This document shows, one piece after another, positions 1 to 8,297 of a stretch of DNA of 64,000 nucleotides. Source of the DNA: an uncultured Erythrobacter sp. (GTDB taxonomy: Bacteria; Pseudomonadota; Alphaproteobacteria; Sphingomonadales; Sphingomonadaceae); contig CANMIS010000001.1 in NCBI GenBank assembly GCA_947498065.1, positions 434,001 through 498,000 of the forward strand, in the 5' to 3' direction. Numbering within the stretch: position 1 is the stretch's first letter; the number at the start of each line of letters is the position of its first letter. The translations under genes and the position numbers were made by a program. The notes beneath the pieces are model-generated. The model worked only from the letters and a program-made list of their open reading frames with translations, was not told where the DNA came from and did no database searches.

Positions 1-1091
1 TCGTCTATCGCCGCCAGCAAGGCCGGTGCATCGCCCGCAAGCAAGCGCTCCAGCAGCTTTCGCTGAGCGCTCTTATCGGCAAGGCCCAGCATGTCGCGAA
101 CACGTTCACCGGTTACCTGCCCGCCTTCTTCAAGGTCGGCATGCGCTATCGCCTGATCGAGGATCGAAAGCCCATCACGCACGGAGCCCTCGGCTGCGCC
201 CGCGATAATATGGAGCGCCTCTGCCTCAGCCTCGACACCTTCCTTCGCGCAGACATTCCCGAAATGCGTCGCCAGCAACTCCGCCGGAATACGGCGCAAG
301 TCGAACCGCTGTGTTCGGCTGAGCACGGTAACGGGCAGCTTTTCAACTTCAGTCGTCGCGAACAGGAATTTCACATGCGCAGGCGGTTCCTCCAGCGTTT
401 TGAGCAATGCGTTGAAGGCATTGCGCGAGAGCATGTGAACCTCGTCGATGATGTAAATCTTGTAGCGCGCAGAGACCGCCGCATAGCGAACCGCCTCAAT
501 AATCTCGCGCACATCGTCGACCCCGGTGTGCGAGGCGGCATCCATCTCGATCACATCGATATGCTGCCCCTGCGCAATCGCCGTGCAAGGCTCACATTGG
601 CCGCACGGATCAATGGTTGGTCCGCCCCCGCCATCGACGCCGATGCAGTTAAGCGCCTTGGCGATCAGACGCGCGGTCGAAGTTTTACCAACCCCGCGAA
701 CACCAGTCATCAAAAACGCATGCGCCAGCCGGTCTCGCTCAATCGCATTGGCGAGCGTGCGAACCATCGGCTCTTGCCCGATCAGCTCAGAGAAGGTCTG
801 CGGGCGGTATTTGCGCGCGAGGACACGGTAAGGCTGGTTATCAGCCTCTGCTGACTTCGCGGGCGTCTCCGCTGGAGCCGAAGCGGGCGGCGGTGTTTCA
901 ACCGCTGGCGCAGGCTCGACCGGAGCAGCCTGTTCACTAGCGGGCGGCGCGTCTTGAGCCGCAAGGTTGGGTGCCGGTACAGACTCAGGCTCCGGATCAC
1001 CAAACATAGAGTTTTGGCCAGCGGCCTCGAGCTCAGCAGCGCTTGGCTTGTCCTCTTCGCCTTCGGGTATTTCTGGATCGGAATCAGTCAC
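1..1091 (-). CDS. dnaX: DNA polymerase III subunits gamma/tau (partial, N-terminal part)
   Basis: This is the clamp-loader ATPase of the replicative polymerase. About 363 residues are visible and the C-terminus lies beyond the left edge. An acidic, Pro/Ala-rich N-terminal extension of about 85 residues precedes the AAA+ core (RKYRPQTFSELIGQ). Visible motifs are Walker A (GVRGVGKTS), a four-cysteine zinc site ending CGQCEPC, Walker B (IIDEVHM) and the sensor/arginine-finger segment, which reads SRTQRFD instead of the usual SRC. The start is set at GTG 1089-1091 because it fits the frame; an ATG at 1005-1007 is an alternative, and no strong ribosome site is visible at either. The SRP RNA gene lies just upstream on the same strand. 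The family call is certain; the start is not. Confidence 0.95.
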   Translation of the reverse strand, partial: MTDSDPEIPEGEEDKPSAAELEAAGQNSMFGDPEPESVPAPNLAAQDAPPASEQAAPVEPAPAVETPPPASAPAETPAKSAEADNQPYRVLARKYRPQTFSELIGQEPMVRTLANAIERDRLAHAFLMTGVRGVGKTSTARLIAKALNCIGVDGGGGPTIDPCGQCEPCTAIAQGQHIDVIEMDAASHTGVDDVREIIEAVRYAAVSARYKIYIIDEVHMLSRNAFNALLKTLEEPPAHVKFLFATTEVEKLPVTVLSRTQRFDLRRIPAELLATHFGNVCAKEGVEAEAEALHIIAGAAEGSVRDGLSILDQAIAHADLEEGGQVTGERVRDMLGLADKSAQRKLLERLLAGDAPALLAAID

Positions 1092-1192
1092 GCGCGCAAG
1101 CTACGCGTTGGCGCAGCATTTGTCATCGCGGTGATTGGAGAAAATCGGCATGAAATCTCGAGCGCACCAATGAGCCGTGCTTTCATGCGAAA

Positions 1193-1286
1193 AAGGAGCC
1201 GAGCGACCCGTCGCAATTCACCTGGGCTGCTTCCTTCCGGACCTGACCCGGTGAGCGAACGCAAACGTCCACCCGACTCCCGGTGG
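1193..1286 (-). ncRNA. ffs: Signal recognition particle RNA (4.5S, small bacterial type)
   Basis: The minus strand carries the nearly invariant SRP domain IV core, GGTCAGGTCCGGAAGGAAGC, at about 1221-1241. This is the Ffh-binding hairpin with its GGAA tetraloop and symmetric loop. The flanks can pair (GAGTCG near 1280 with CGGCTC near 1200), closing a rod of about 90 nt, as in the small SRP RNA family. It lies about 100 bases upstream of dnaX on the same strand. The core is certain; both ends are estimated from pairing and may be off by several bases. Confidence 0.93.
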
Positions 1287-1356
1287 GCCATATGGCGATC
1301 ATGCCATCGCTTGGCAAGATGGGATCGTGAGAGACGTGCGACGCGCGCGCCTTTCA

Positions 1357-1635
1357 CTACCGAAAATTGTCGGCGTAAGCCTGCAGCTTGAGACCTTTGA
1401 CCGGCGTCGAATGCACCCGCGCCGGAATGCCGTATTTCTCCGCATAGGCTTTTGCCGCGTCTTTGTCTGGGAAGGTCAAACGGACCTGGCTCTGTGTATC
1501 GCCACTGCCGCTCCAGCCCATCAGCGGATCTAGACGCAGCGCCTCTGACCGCGCAAATTCGAGCACCCAAGTGTCGGTCTTGGCCTTGCCCGATTGCATC
1601 GCGCTTTTGGGGGTCTGAAAAATACGTGCTGACAT
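1357..1635 (-). CDS. ETC complex I subunit, NDUFS4-like
   Basis: A protein of 92 aa that matches the NDUFS4/AQDQ-type accessory subunit of respiratory complex I, kept in alphaproteobacteria and mitochondria. The pattern is MSARIFQTPKSAMQSGKAKT at the start, then LEFARSEALRLDPLMGWSGS, QVRLTF, and AYAEKYGI towards the end. It binds the peripheral arm of NADH:quinone oxidoreductase at the inner membrane. The nuo operon is not in this window, so the gene stands alone between ffs and hrpB. The family call rests on recalled motif similarity and is fairly secure. Confidence 0.85.
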   Translation of the reverse strand: MSARIFQTPKSAMQSGKAKTDTWVLEFARSEALRLDPLMGWSGSGDTQSQVRLTFPDKDAAKAYAEKYGIPARVHSTPVKGLKLQAYADNFR

Positions 1636-1716
1636 TGTATCCTAGTCCATCAACCATTGACCGCATCCCAACCGAGGTTGCGTGCGGCGCTAACTTGCCC
1701 CCGCGATAGTCCAGAT

Positions 1717-4158
1717 TCACTCGCGATTGAAGGCGTTTTTCGTCTTTAGGCTCGGCTTTTCGCTCCATGGCTGTTCGGGCCAGCGATGCTTTGGGTACCG
1801 CCCCTTCATATCCTTTGCGACATCGGCCCAGCTACCGCGCCAGAAACCGGGCAGATCGCGGGTCGATTGGATCGGACGTCCCGCAGGGCTGGTGAGCTTC
1901 AGCAGCAGAGGCGTGCTGCCAATCATGGGCTGACTGTCGAGGCCAAACAAAGCCTGCACACGCACCTCAACACTAGGCGCATCATCGCTGGCATAGTCAA
2001 TCGCGTGGCGTGTCAGTGCGGGCGAAGTGAAATGGGTGGGCGCTTCTTTGTCGAGCTGTTGCCGCTCGCCCCAATCGAGCTGTCCCAGAACTGCATCTGT
2101 CAGCTGCGCTGGTTTCAAGTTCAAATCGCGCCGCCCAGTTAGCAGCGGGACGAGCCACAGTTCCGCCGTCTCTGCCAAACCTGCTTCGGACAGGCCATTG
2201 ACGCCGGCGTATTTACCACGCGCGAGCAAGGGCGCAGGGAGCAGTTCCCCCAGGCTTTCCAGAGCTTTATCCACAAGGGTGTCCACAAGCGCCTGCTCAT
2301 CGGGATTCTCATCCGGACCGGTCGCCAAAGTGATCGCCCCAAGCCGCGTTTCCCGGCGCGGCATCGCCCGTTTTTTGGCCGCATCCCAAAGGATGATACG
2401 CCGCTCTTCGATCTTGGATTGGAGCGGTCCGTCGCCGTCCGGCGATGGCAGGACCGCAGCCGACATTATCCGCGCGCCCTTGGCCTGCCCGCTGGCCGCA
2501 CCGATCACGATCCATTCAGCCCGAGCAATTGGAGAGGCCGGATCAAGCACAAAGCCGCGCCCGCCTGCGGACAGCCAATGCTCTCCGCTGCTATCGCGGC
2601 GTTTTGCAATCATGTCTGGCCGGGCAAGTGCGAGACATTCCTCAGCGGTGGCTTCGTCCCCGCTATTCACGCCCACCAGCGTGGCGGCCTTGCGCGCCCA
2701 ACCATCGGCAATCTTGCGCGCAGAGCTTGCTCGTTTGCTATTGTCAGTGTTCCAGCGTGACAGCCTGTGGAGCAGGTCTTCGCCGCGCCCGCCCAGCCCG
2801 CGCTCTTGCAGCAACATAACCAGCCGCGCGCTCGCTTCGCCTGCACCTCCTGTAGCGCCATGAAGCACCGCTGCGGCCTGATCGGGTGACATCGGCATTG
2901 CGGCAATTTTCTCGCCCCACTCGGTGATCGCGCCTTCGCCATCAATCGCGCCCATCGCCTCCAGCCGCTGCCGCGCGCTCGCAATGGACGCGTCAGGCGG
3001 ATTATCCAGCCAAGCGAGCGAAGCCGGATCTCGCGTGCCCCATGCGGCGAGCGACAATACCAACGGCGCAAGATCGGCGCTGGTGATTTCCGGCGGCGCA
3101 AAAGCCTGCCGTCCCGCGTGACCATGCTCCTCCCACAAGCGGTATGCGACACCAGGCCCCTGCCGGGCAGCCCGCCCTGCGCGCTGCGTTGCCGCTGCTT
3201 GGCTCGCGGCTCTTGTCACCAGACGCTGCGTTCCAGCTGCCGCGTCAAACTCTGCATATCGGGCGAGACCGCAATCAACGACAATCGACACGCCATCTAG
3301 CGTCAGCGACGTCTCAGCAATCGCGCTGGCGAGAACAATACGCCGCCGCCCTTGCGGATCGCGCTTTATCGCCGCGCGCTGGCTCGCGGGATCAACCTGG
3401 CCATGAAGCGGTAAAATTGGCGTGTCTGGCAGGCGCTCCGCAAGCCGCTCTCGAACACGCTCAATCTCACGCACGCCGGGTAAGAAGGCCAGTATATCGC
3501 CCTCATCATTCTCGCGCCGCGCTGTGACCACCGCCTCCACCATTTGCGCTTCAATCGGCTGCGCGGGATTGCTGCCCAGCCATCTGAGAGTAAGCGGGAA
3601 GCTGCGCCCTTCGCTCTCGATAACTGGAGCGTCGCTGCCGAGCAGCTGAGAAAAACGCGCGCCATCAATCGTCGCTGACATGGCCATAACGCGCAAATCC
3701 TCGCGCAGCACGCTGCGGGCCTCTAGCGCCAGCGCCAGTCCGAGATCGCAATCCAAATGCCGCTCATGCGCCTCATCAAACAACACCGCTGACACGCCGG
3801 GCAGCTCCGGATCGGCCAGCACGCGGTTGACGAATATGCCCTCTGTCACCACCAGAATTCGGGTCCTCGCAGAGCTCTTGCTATCGAGCCGAGTGGAGTA
3901 GCCGATGGTCTCGCCCGGTTTCTCGCCCAGCATCTGCGCCATTCGCTCAGCCGCCGCGCGCGCAGCGACGCGCCGCGGGCTGGTCAGGATGATTTGACCG
4001 GTGCACCAGTCCTCGTCCAGCAAAGCTGGCGCAACGGCAGTGGTTTTACCCGCCCCCGGCGGCGCGATCAGCACAGCCGCCCCGTTCGCAGCCAAGGCCG
4101 CGCGCAGGTCTGGCAACACATGGTTTATGGGTAGCTGAGGGTCCAAGACCCTGCTCAA
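1717..4158 (-). CDS. hrpB: ATP-dependent helicase HrpB (DEAH box)
   Basis: An 813-aa DEAH-box helicase of the usual HrpB length. It shows Walker A (APPGAGKTT) near residue 35, DEAHER near 128, motif III SAT, a helicase C-domain with QRAGRAARQGPG, a helicase-associated domain and the HrpB-specific C-terminal region (GRYPKHRWPEQPW). The family is thought to remodel RNA or mRNA, but its bacterial role is poorly defined. The start is a TTG at 4156-4158 that overlaps the TGA stop of ispB (4155-4157) as TTGA, so translation is probably coupled. No ATG lies near the expected N-terminus. Confidence 0.93.
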   Translation of the reverse strand: MSRVLDPQLPINHVLPDLRAALAANGAAVLIAPPGAGKTTAVAPALLDEDWCTGQIILTSPRRVAARAAAERMAQMLGEKPGETIGYSTRLDSKSSARTRILVVTEGIFVNRVLADPELPGVSAVLFDEAHERHLDCDLGLALALEARSVLREDLRVMAMSATIDGARFSQLLGSDAPVIESEGRSFPLTLRWLGSNPAQPIEAQMVEAVVTARRENDEGDILAFLPGVREIERVRERLAERLPDTPILPLHGQVDPASQRAAIKRDPQGRRRIVLASAIAETSLTLDGVSIVVDCGLARYAEFDAAAGTQRLVTRAASQAAATQRAGRAARQGPGVAYRLWEEHGHAGRQAFAPPEITSADLAPLVLSLAAWGTRDPASLAWLDNPPDASIASARQRLEAMGAIDGEGAITEWGEKIAAMPMSPDQAAAVLHGATGGAGEASARLVMLLQERGLGGRGEDLLHRLSRWNTDNSKRASSARKIADGWARKAATLVGVNSGDEATAEECLALARPDMIAKRRDSSGEHWLSAGGRGFVLDPASPIARAEWIVIGAASGQAKGARIMSAAVLPSPDGDGPLQSKIEERRIILWDAAKKRAMPRRETRLGAITLATGPDENPDEQALVDTLVDKALESLGELLPAPLLARGKYAGVNGLSEAGLAETAELWLVPLLTGRRDLNLKPAQLTDAVLGQLDWGERQQLDKEAPTHFTSPALTRHAIDYASDDAPSVEVRVQALFGLDSQPMIGSTPLLLKLTSPAGRPIQSTRDLPGFWRGSWADVAKDMKGRYPKHRWPEQPWSEKPSLKTKNAFNRE

Positions 4159-5168
4159 TATCCCCGTGCAACAGCAAATTGAGCCGCTTCGGCCATGGCC
4201 GCGCGCGCTTTGCTGTCGGGAAAGATCGAGATCGCATCGATTGCTCGCTGGGCAAAGTGCTTCGCGCGCTCACGCGTGTCATCCAGCGCATTGTGACGCT
4301 CGATCAGCTCGATTGCGTGGGCTAAATCCTGATCTGAGGTTCGGTGTCCGCCAACCGCTGCCTTCCAGAATTTGCGTTCTTCTTCATCACCGCGCGCAAA
4401 GGCGAGGATCACCGGTAGGGTCATCTTACCTTCGCGGAAGTCGTCGCCCTGATCCTTGCCCATCTCGGCCGCATCAGAATCGTAGTCGATCGCATCATCG
4501 ACGAGCTGGAATGCGACGCCCAGATTGCGGCCATAATCTTCCAAAGCGCGCTCTTGCTCTTCACTGCATTCCGCAACGACTGCGCTGATTTGGCTGGCAG
4601 CGGCAAACAAAGCCGCCGTCTTTGCGCCAATGATGTGCAAATATTGCTCTTCGCTGGTCTTGATCTGGCGCTGAGCGGTCAGCTGCGAGACCTCACCCTC
4701 TGCGATCACCGCGCTGGCATGGCTCAATATCTTGAGCACTTTCAAACTGCCGTCTTCGGTCATCAGTTCAAAGGCGCGGCTGAACAGGAAATCGCCGACC
4801 AAAACAGTCGCCGGATTGCCAAAGATGATGTTGGCTGCGGCCTTGCCCCGGCGCAGTTCGCTGCCATCGACCACATCATCGTGGAGAAGTGTGGCGGTGT
4901 GAATAAATTCCACAGCGGCGGCGAGCTTGTGATGACGGTCGCCCTGATAGCCAACCAGCTCTGCGCCAGCGAGCGTCAACATCGGACGCAAACGCTTGCC
5001 TCCACCAGAGATCAAATGGCCTGCAAGGCGCGGGATCAAGGGGATCTCGCTCTGCATCCGCTCTAGGATCACAGTGTTGACGGAATTCATGCCCGGCGCT
5101 GTCAGGGACAGCATCGGGTCAAGCGTAGGCCGCTTTCCGCGCGGCAATTGAACCACTTCAGCGCTCAT
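4155..5168 (-). CDS. ispB: Polyprenyl (octaprenyl) diphosphate synthase
   Basis: A 337-aa trans-prenyltransferase that builds the long isoprenoid tail of ubiquinone by adding isopentenyl diphosphate to an allylic primer. Both aspartate-rich motifs are present: DDVVD in LLHDDVVDGSELRRG (first DDxxD) and DDAID in QLVDDAIDYDSD (second). GGGKRLRPML marks the substrate-binding segment. Chain length (C40 or C50) cannot be read from sequence alone. It is cotranscribed with hrpB through a TTGA overlap. ubiA at 50303 is the next enzyme to use its product, but it is far away in the window. Confidence 0.93.
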   Translation of the reverse strand: MSAEVVQLPRGKRPTLDPMLSLTAPGMNSVNTVILERMQSEIPLIPRLAGHLISGGGKRLRPMLTLAGAELVGYQGDRHHKLAAAVEFIHTATLLHDDVVDGSELRRGKAAANIIFGNPATVLVGDFLFSRAFELMTEDGSLKVLKILSHASAVIAEGEVSQLTAQRQIKTSEEQYLHIIGAKTAALFAAASQISAVVAECSEEQERALEDYGRNLGVAFQLVDDAIDYDSDAAEMGKDQGDDFREGKMTLPVILAFARGDEEERKFWKAAVGGHRTSDQDLAHAIELIERHNALDDTRERAKHFAQRAIDAISIFPDSKARAAMAEAAQFAVARGY

Positions 5169-5232
5169 ATTTGCGCTGTGGGCGAGGCTCGCGCGCTTGG
5201 CAAGCGCTCAATTGCTGCTAGTTTTGCACGAT

Positions 5233-5550
5233 ATGTCCAATGATGCGCACCTGCCGAACGAGCCCGATCCGATCCTTGCCGGATTTCGCAAGAGTATCGA
5301 CAATATTGATGCGGCTCTGATCCACATTCTCGCCGAGCGGTTTCGGATCACTCAGGCGGTGGGCGAGTATAAGGCGAAGGCGACGTTGCCGCCCGCTGAT
5401 CCTGATCGCGAACAGCGCCAGATTGATCGATTGCGCGCGTTGTCAGAAGATGCCAATCTCGATCCAGAATTTAGCGAGAAGTTCCTGCGCTTCATCATCG
5501 ATGAGGTCATTCGCCACCACGAAAAGGCGCGCGAAGACCGGCGGGGCTAA
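5233..5550 (+). CDS. Chorismate mutase (AroQ class)
   Basis: A stand-alone chorismate mutase of 105 aa that converts chorismate to prephenate, the first step towards Phe and Tyr. Typical helical AroQ residues are present: RKSIDNIDAALIHILAERF, then the QAVGEYKA segment with the catalytic Lys, and DPDREQRQI. The ATG at 5233 is preferred to an upstream TTG (5197) because family members begin with a short tail before the first helix. It diverges from ispB across a 64-base gap. No regulatory ACT domain is attached. Confidence 0.9.
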   Translation: MSNDAHLPNEPDPILAGFRKSIDNIDAALIHILAERFRITQAVGEYKAKATLPPADPDREQRQIDRLRALSEDANLDPEFSEKFLRFIIDEVIRHHEKAREDRRG

Positions 5551-5564
5551 GATTTCGCTCGGCG

Positions 5565-7073
5565 CTATGCGCGCGGCAGGCTCAGCTTTATAAGAACGCC
5601 GCCGAGGTCTTCGCTTTCCTCAATCTCTACGCCGCCGCCGTAAATCTCGGCAACATCACGCACGATGGCTAGGCCCAGCCCAGTGCCGGGCTTGCCAGTG
5701 TCCAGCCGGGCGCCGCGATCAAAGATGCGTTCGCGCTCGGCCTCGGGAATGCCCATACCGTCGTCCTCGACCCAGATCACGCATGGCGCGCCTTTGGCCT
5801 CGTCTTCGCTTTCCGCATCCACGGTGACAAAGACGCTGCCGCCGCCATATTTCGCAGCGTTCTCTATCAGATTGCCAAGGATTTCATCCAAGTCCTGACG
5901 CTCAATCGCGACGATGGCGGTGCGGTTGCCAGCGATATCAATACGCGCTTGCGGATAGAGGCGCTCTACCGCGCGGCGCACGGCCTCTGCACTGTCAAAA
6001 ATGCTGGTGCGTGCGTGGCCAACGGCCCGCCTGCCAACCGCCCGAGCGCGGGCGAGATGGTGATCCACATGCCGCTGCATTGTACGGGTCTCGCGGATCA
6101 CCGCATCGCCCAGATCAGGCGCGCGGGCCGTGGCCGCATTGGTCAAAACCGTCAACGGCGTCTTCAGCGCATGAGCCAAATTGCCTGCATGTGTGCGCGC
6201 TTCTTCCGCCTGCTTTTCTGAGTGTTCGAGCAGACCGTTGAGCTCTTGCACCAAGGGCTGCACCTCAGTTGGAAGCGGCTCTGAAATCCTGTTTTCACCA
6301 GTTGAGCGCAGATTTTGGATGGCCGCGCGCACGCGGCGTAGCGGCGAAAGGCCAACCCGGATTTGCAGCAAGGCCATAGCCAGCAAGCCAAACCCTAGAA
6401 CCGCAAAGCTCCAAGCCAAGATCGAGCGAATATTGGTGACTTGCGCTTCGAGCTCTTCCGTCGCCGAGGCAACAGCAAAGGTCCACCGCGTCTCACTCGC
6501 GGGCAAGATCACCGTGCGCTCAACAATGCGCAGCGGCTCGCCCTCGAACTGATCCGAATCGTAAAAGTGCGGATTGTTGTCGAAGTGGTCTGCCTTCAGC
6601 TCCAGCGGGCTGTCCCACAGACTGCGCGAGGTAAAGGGCGCGAACCCCTCTCCGCTCACCTGCCAATAGACGCCGCTATTGGGCTCAAAAAAGCGCTGGT
6701 CGCCCAGCTCGTTATAGAGGTAGACATCGCCTTGCGGATCGATCTCTGCCGAGGCAATCAGCGCGGTCAGAACATATTCGAGCTGGTTGTCGAAGTTCCG
6801 CTCAACTTGGCTGGTCAGGGTGCGATCTAGCGCAATCCCGCCGACGAGCAGCAGTACGAAAATCCAGCCAGCCGCAATTAGGCCCATGCGGCGTGCAAGG
6901 CTGCCAGTTTGGAGCCGAGCCTGCACAGCCTCCGCCGCTTTTGCAGGAGAGGGGCCCATCGCGTCAGCCGCAGTCACCGCCTCCGCCCCGCTGGTTTGCG
7001 AAGCGGATTCGGTGCCCTGCGAACTACGCGCGGGGCGCGTCTGCGGGATCGTCGAGGCTATAACCAAGGCCAC
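5565..7073 (-). CDS. Sensor histidine kinase, PhoQ-like
   Basis: A membrane histidine kinase of up to 502 aa that pairs with the response regulator just upstream. Order: Ala-rich cytoplasmic tail, TM1 (GLIAAGWIFVLLLVGGIALD), a periplasmic sensor of about 120 residues, TM2 (WSFAVLGFGLLAMALLQIRV), HAMP-like linker, phospho-acceptor motif LAHALKTPLTVL, N box (LGNLIENAAKYG), G1 (DDGMGIP) and G2 (GTGLGLAIV). The core is intact and probably active. A GTG at 7073 overlaps the regulator by 50 bases; ATG 6957-6959 is an alternative start leaving a 64-base gap. The signal sensed is unknown. Confidence 0.92.
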   Translation of the reverse strand: MALVIASTIPQTRPARSSQGTESASQTSGAEAVTAADAMGPSPAKAAEAVQARLQTGSLARRMGLIAAGWIFVLLLVGGIALDRTLTSQVERNFDNQLEYVLTALIASAEIDPQGDVYLYNELGDQRFFEPNSGVYWQVSGEGFAPFTSRSLWDSPLELKADHFDNNPHFYDSDQFEGEPLRIVERTVILPASETRWTFAVASATEELEAQVTNIRSILAWSFAVLGFGLLAMALLQIRVGLSPLRRVRAAIQNLRSTGENRISEPLPTEVQPLVQELNGLLEHSEKQAEEARTHAGNLAHALKTPLTVLTNAATARAPDLGDAVIRETRTMQRHVDHHLARARAVGRRAVGHARTSIFDSAEAVRRAVERLYPQARIDIAGNRTAIVAIERQDLDEILGNLIENAAKYGGGSVFVTVDAESEDEAKGAPCVIWVEDDGMGIPEAERERIFDRGARLDTGKPGTGLGLAIVRDVAEIYGGGVEIEESEDLGGVLIKLSLPRA

Positions 7074-7701
7074 GGATCGTCGTTATCACTTCTGCGCCGA
7101 GTTTTTTGCGAATACGCGTCACGAACACTTCAATCGTGTTTGAATCGCGATCAAAGTCCTGATCATAGATGTGCTCGATCAGCTCGGTCCGGCTTACCAC
7201 CTTGCCTTTGTGATGCATCAAATAGCTCAGGAGTTTGTATTCCTGAGCCGTCAGCTTCACTGGCTCTCCTTTGAGCGTCACCCGGCCAGACCGGGTGTCC
7301 AGCCGCACTTGGCCAGCCGTCAGTTCAGAGGAGGTGTTGCCCGAGGCACGCCTGATCAGCGCGCGCAGCCGGGCGATCAGCTCTTCGGTCTGGAATGGTT
7401 TCGCAAGATAATCATCCGCGCCCGCATCCAGTCCGGCAACCTTGTCCGACCAGCTGTCCCGCGCGGTCAGAACCAACACGGGAAACTCGCGGCCCTCTTT
7501 GCGCCACATGCCCAGCACCGACAGGCCATCAATTTCTGGCAGGCCAAGGTCGAGAATTACGGCATCGTAATCCTCTGTGCTGCCCAGAAAGTGGCCATCT
7601 TCGCCATCGGTAGAGAGATCGACCGCATAGCCGGTCTGCTCCAATGTGGATTTCAATTGCTGGCCAAGTGTCGGTTCGTCTTCGACAATCAGAATGCGCA
7701 T
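7024..7701 (-). CDS. Response regulator transcription factor, OmpR/PhoP family
   Basis: A 225-aa two-domain regulator. The receiver has the acidic pocket (VEDE), the phospho-acceptor Asp in VILDLGLPEIDG, and Lys in DDYLAKPF. The C-terminal winged helix ends with the OmpR signature (SNTIEVFVTRIRKKLG ... TIRGLGY). The ATG at 7701 (MRILIVEDEP) is chosen over the longer frame from 7764 because it starts exactly at the receiver. It overlaps the partner kinase. Together with the PepSY gene upstream it forms a PhoPQ/FeuPQ-like unit. Confidence 0.95.
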   Translation of the reverse strand: MRILIVEDEPTLGQQLKSTLEQTGYAVDLSTDGEDGHFLGSTEDYDAVILDLGLPEIDGLSVLGMWRKEGREFPVLVLTARDSWSDKVAGLDAGADDYLAKPFQTEELIARLRALIRRASGNTSSELTAGQVRLDTRSGRVTLKGEPVKLTAQEYKLLSYLMHHKGKVVSRTELIEHIYDQDFDRDSNTIEVFVTRIRKKLGAEVITTIRGLGYSLDDPADAPRA

Positions 7702-7827
7702 ATTTCTGTCTGGTCCCTGGATCGGTGCCTGAAAGGTGAATTGATCTGGTGCGCCTTTACGCAAAACGCGTCAAGCGAGCGGAGCGAATTGCACCCCGAT
7801 TGCACCTGATCCTGAGAGGAAAATCCG

Positions 7828-8145
7828 TCAGCGAGAGCGATTGATGATGCGCCCTGTGCGAGCGTCGACATCGACGAAGGTTACGCGGCCATCCTTGATG
7901 AATTTCAGACGATAGGCGCGCGCGGTGGAATCGTAAGCCGGGCCGAGATATTCGCTGCCCTTCATCCGGGGCAATACCCGCGCCTCAATCTGGCGCAGCG
8001 ACATTTGATTGCCGGCCCGCATTTCCTTGCGCGCATTGCTTTGATCAGTCTGCGCCTGAGCAGATGCCGCGAGCAAAGGAGCGGCCGGAATTCCAGCCAT
8101 AGCCAGGGCGGCAAAAGCGCCAAATAGAGAGATACCGCGTTTCAT
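7828..8145 (-). CDS. Periplasmic PepSY-domain protein
   Basis: A secreted protein of 105 aa. The signal peptide is MKRGISLFGAFAALAMAG with a cleavage site near ASAQAQ. A single PepSY-like repeat follows (SLRQIEARVLPRMKG ... AYRLKFIKDGRVTFVDVDARTGRI). PepSY proteins inhibit proteases or act as periplasmic sensors. Similar genes are often cotranscribed with PhoPQ-type two-component systems, as here, with a 126-base gap to the regulator. The ATG at 8145 is chosen because it begins the signal peptide; upstream in-frame sequence up to 8277 lacks such character. Confidence 0.82.
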   Translation of the reverse strand: MKRGISLFGAFAALAMAGIPAAPLLAASAQAQTDQSNARKEMRAGNQMSLRQIEARVLPRMKGSEYLGPAYDSTARAYRLKFIKDGRVTFVDVDARTGRIINRSR

Positions 8146-8297
8146 GATGCTGCCCTGTTTAATGATCACGCGTTGAACACGCCGTGAATAAAGCCGCTGA
8201 GCAGCGTTCAGGCAAGGAAATTGCAACAAGCAATCGCGGAACAATCGTATGCAAGGCGCTTGCTCGGACTTTGCCAAGCCCCTACCGCCCCCTCGTT

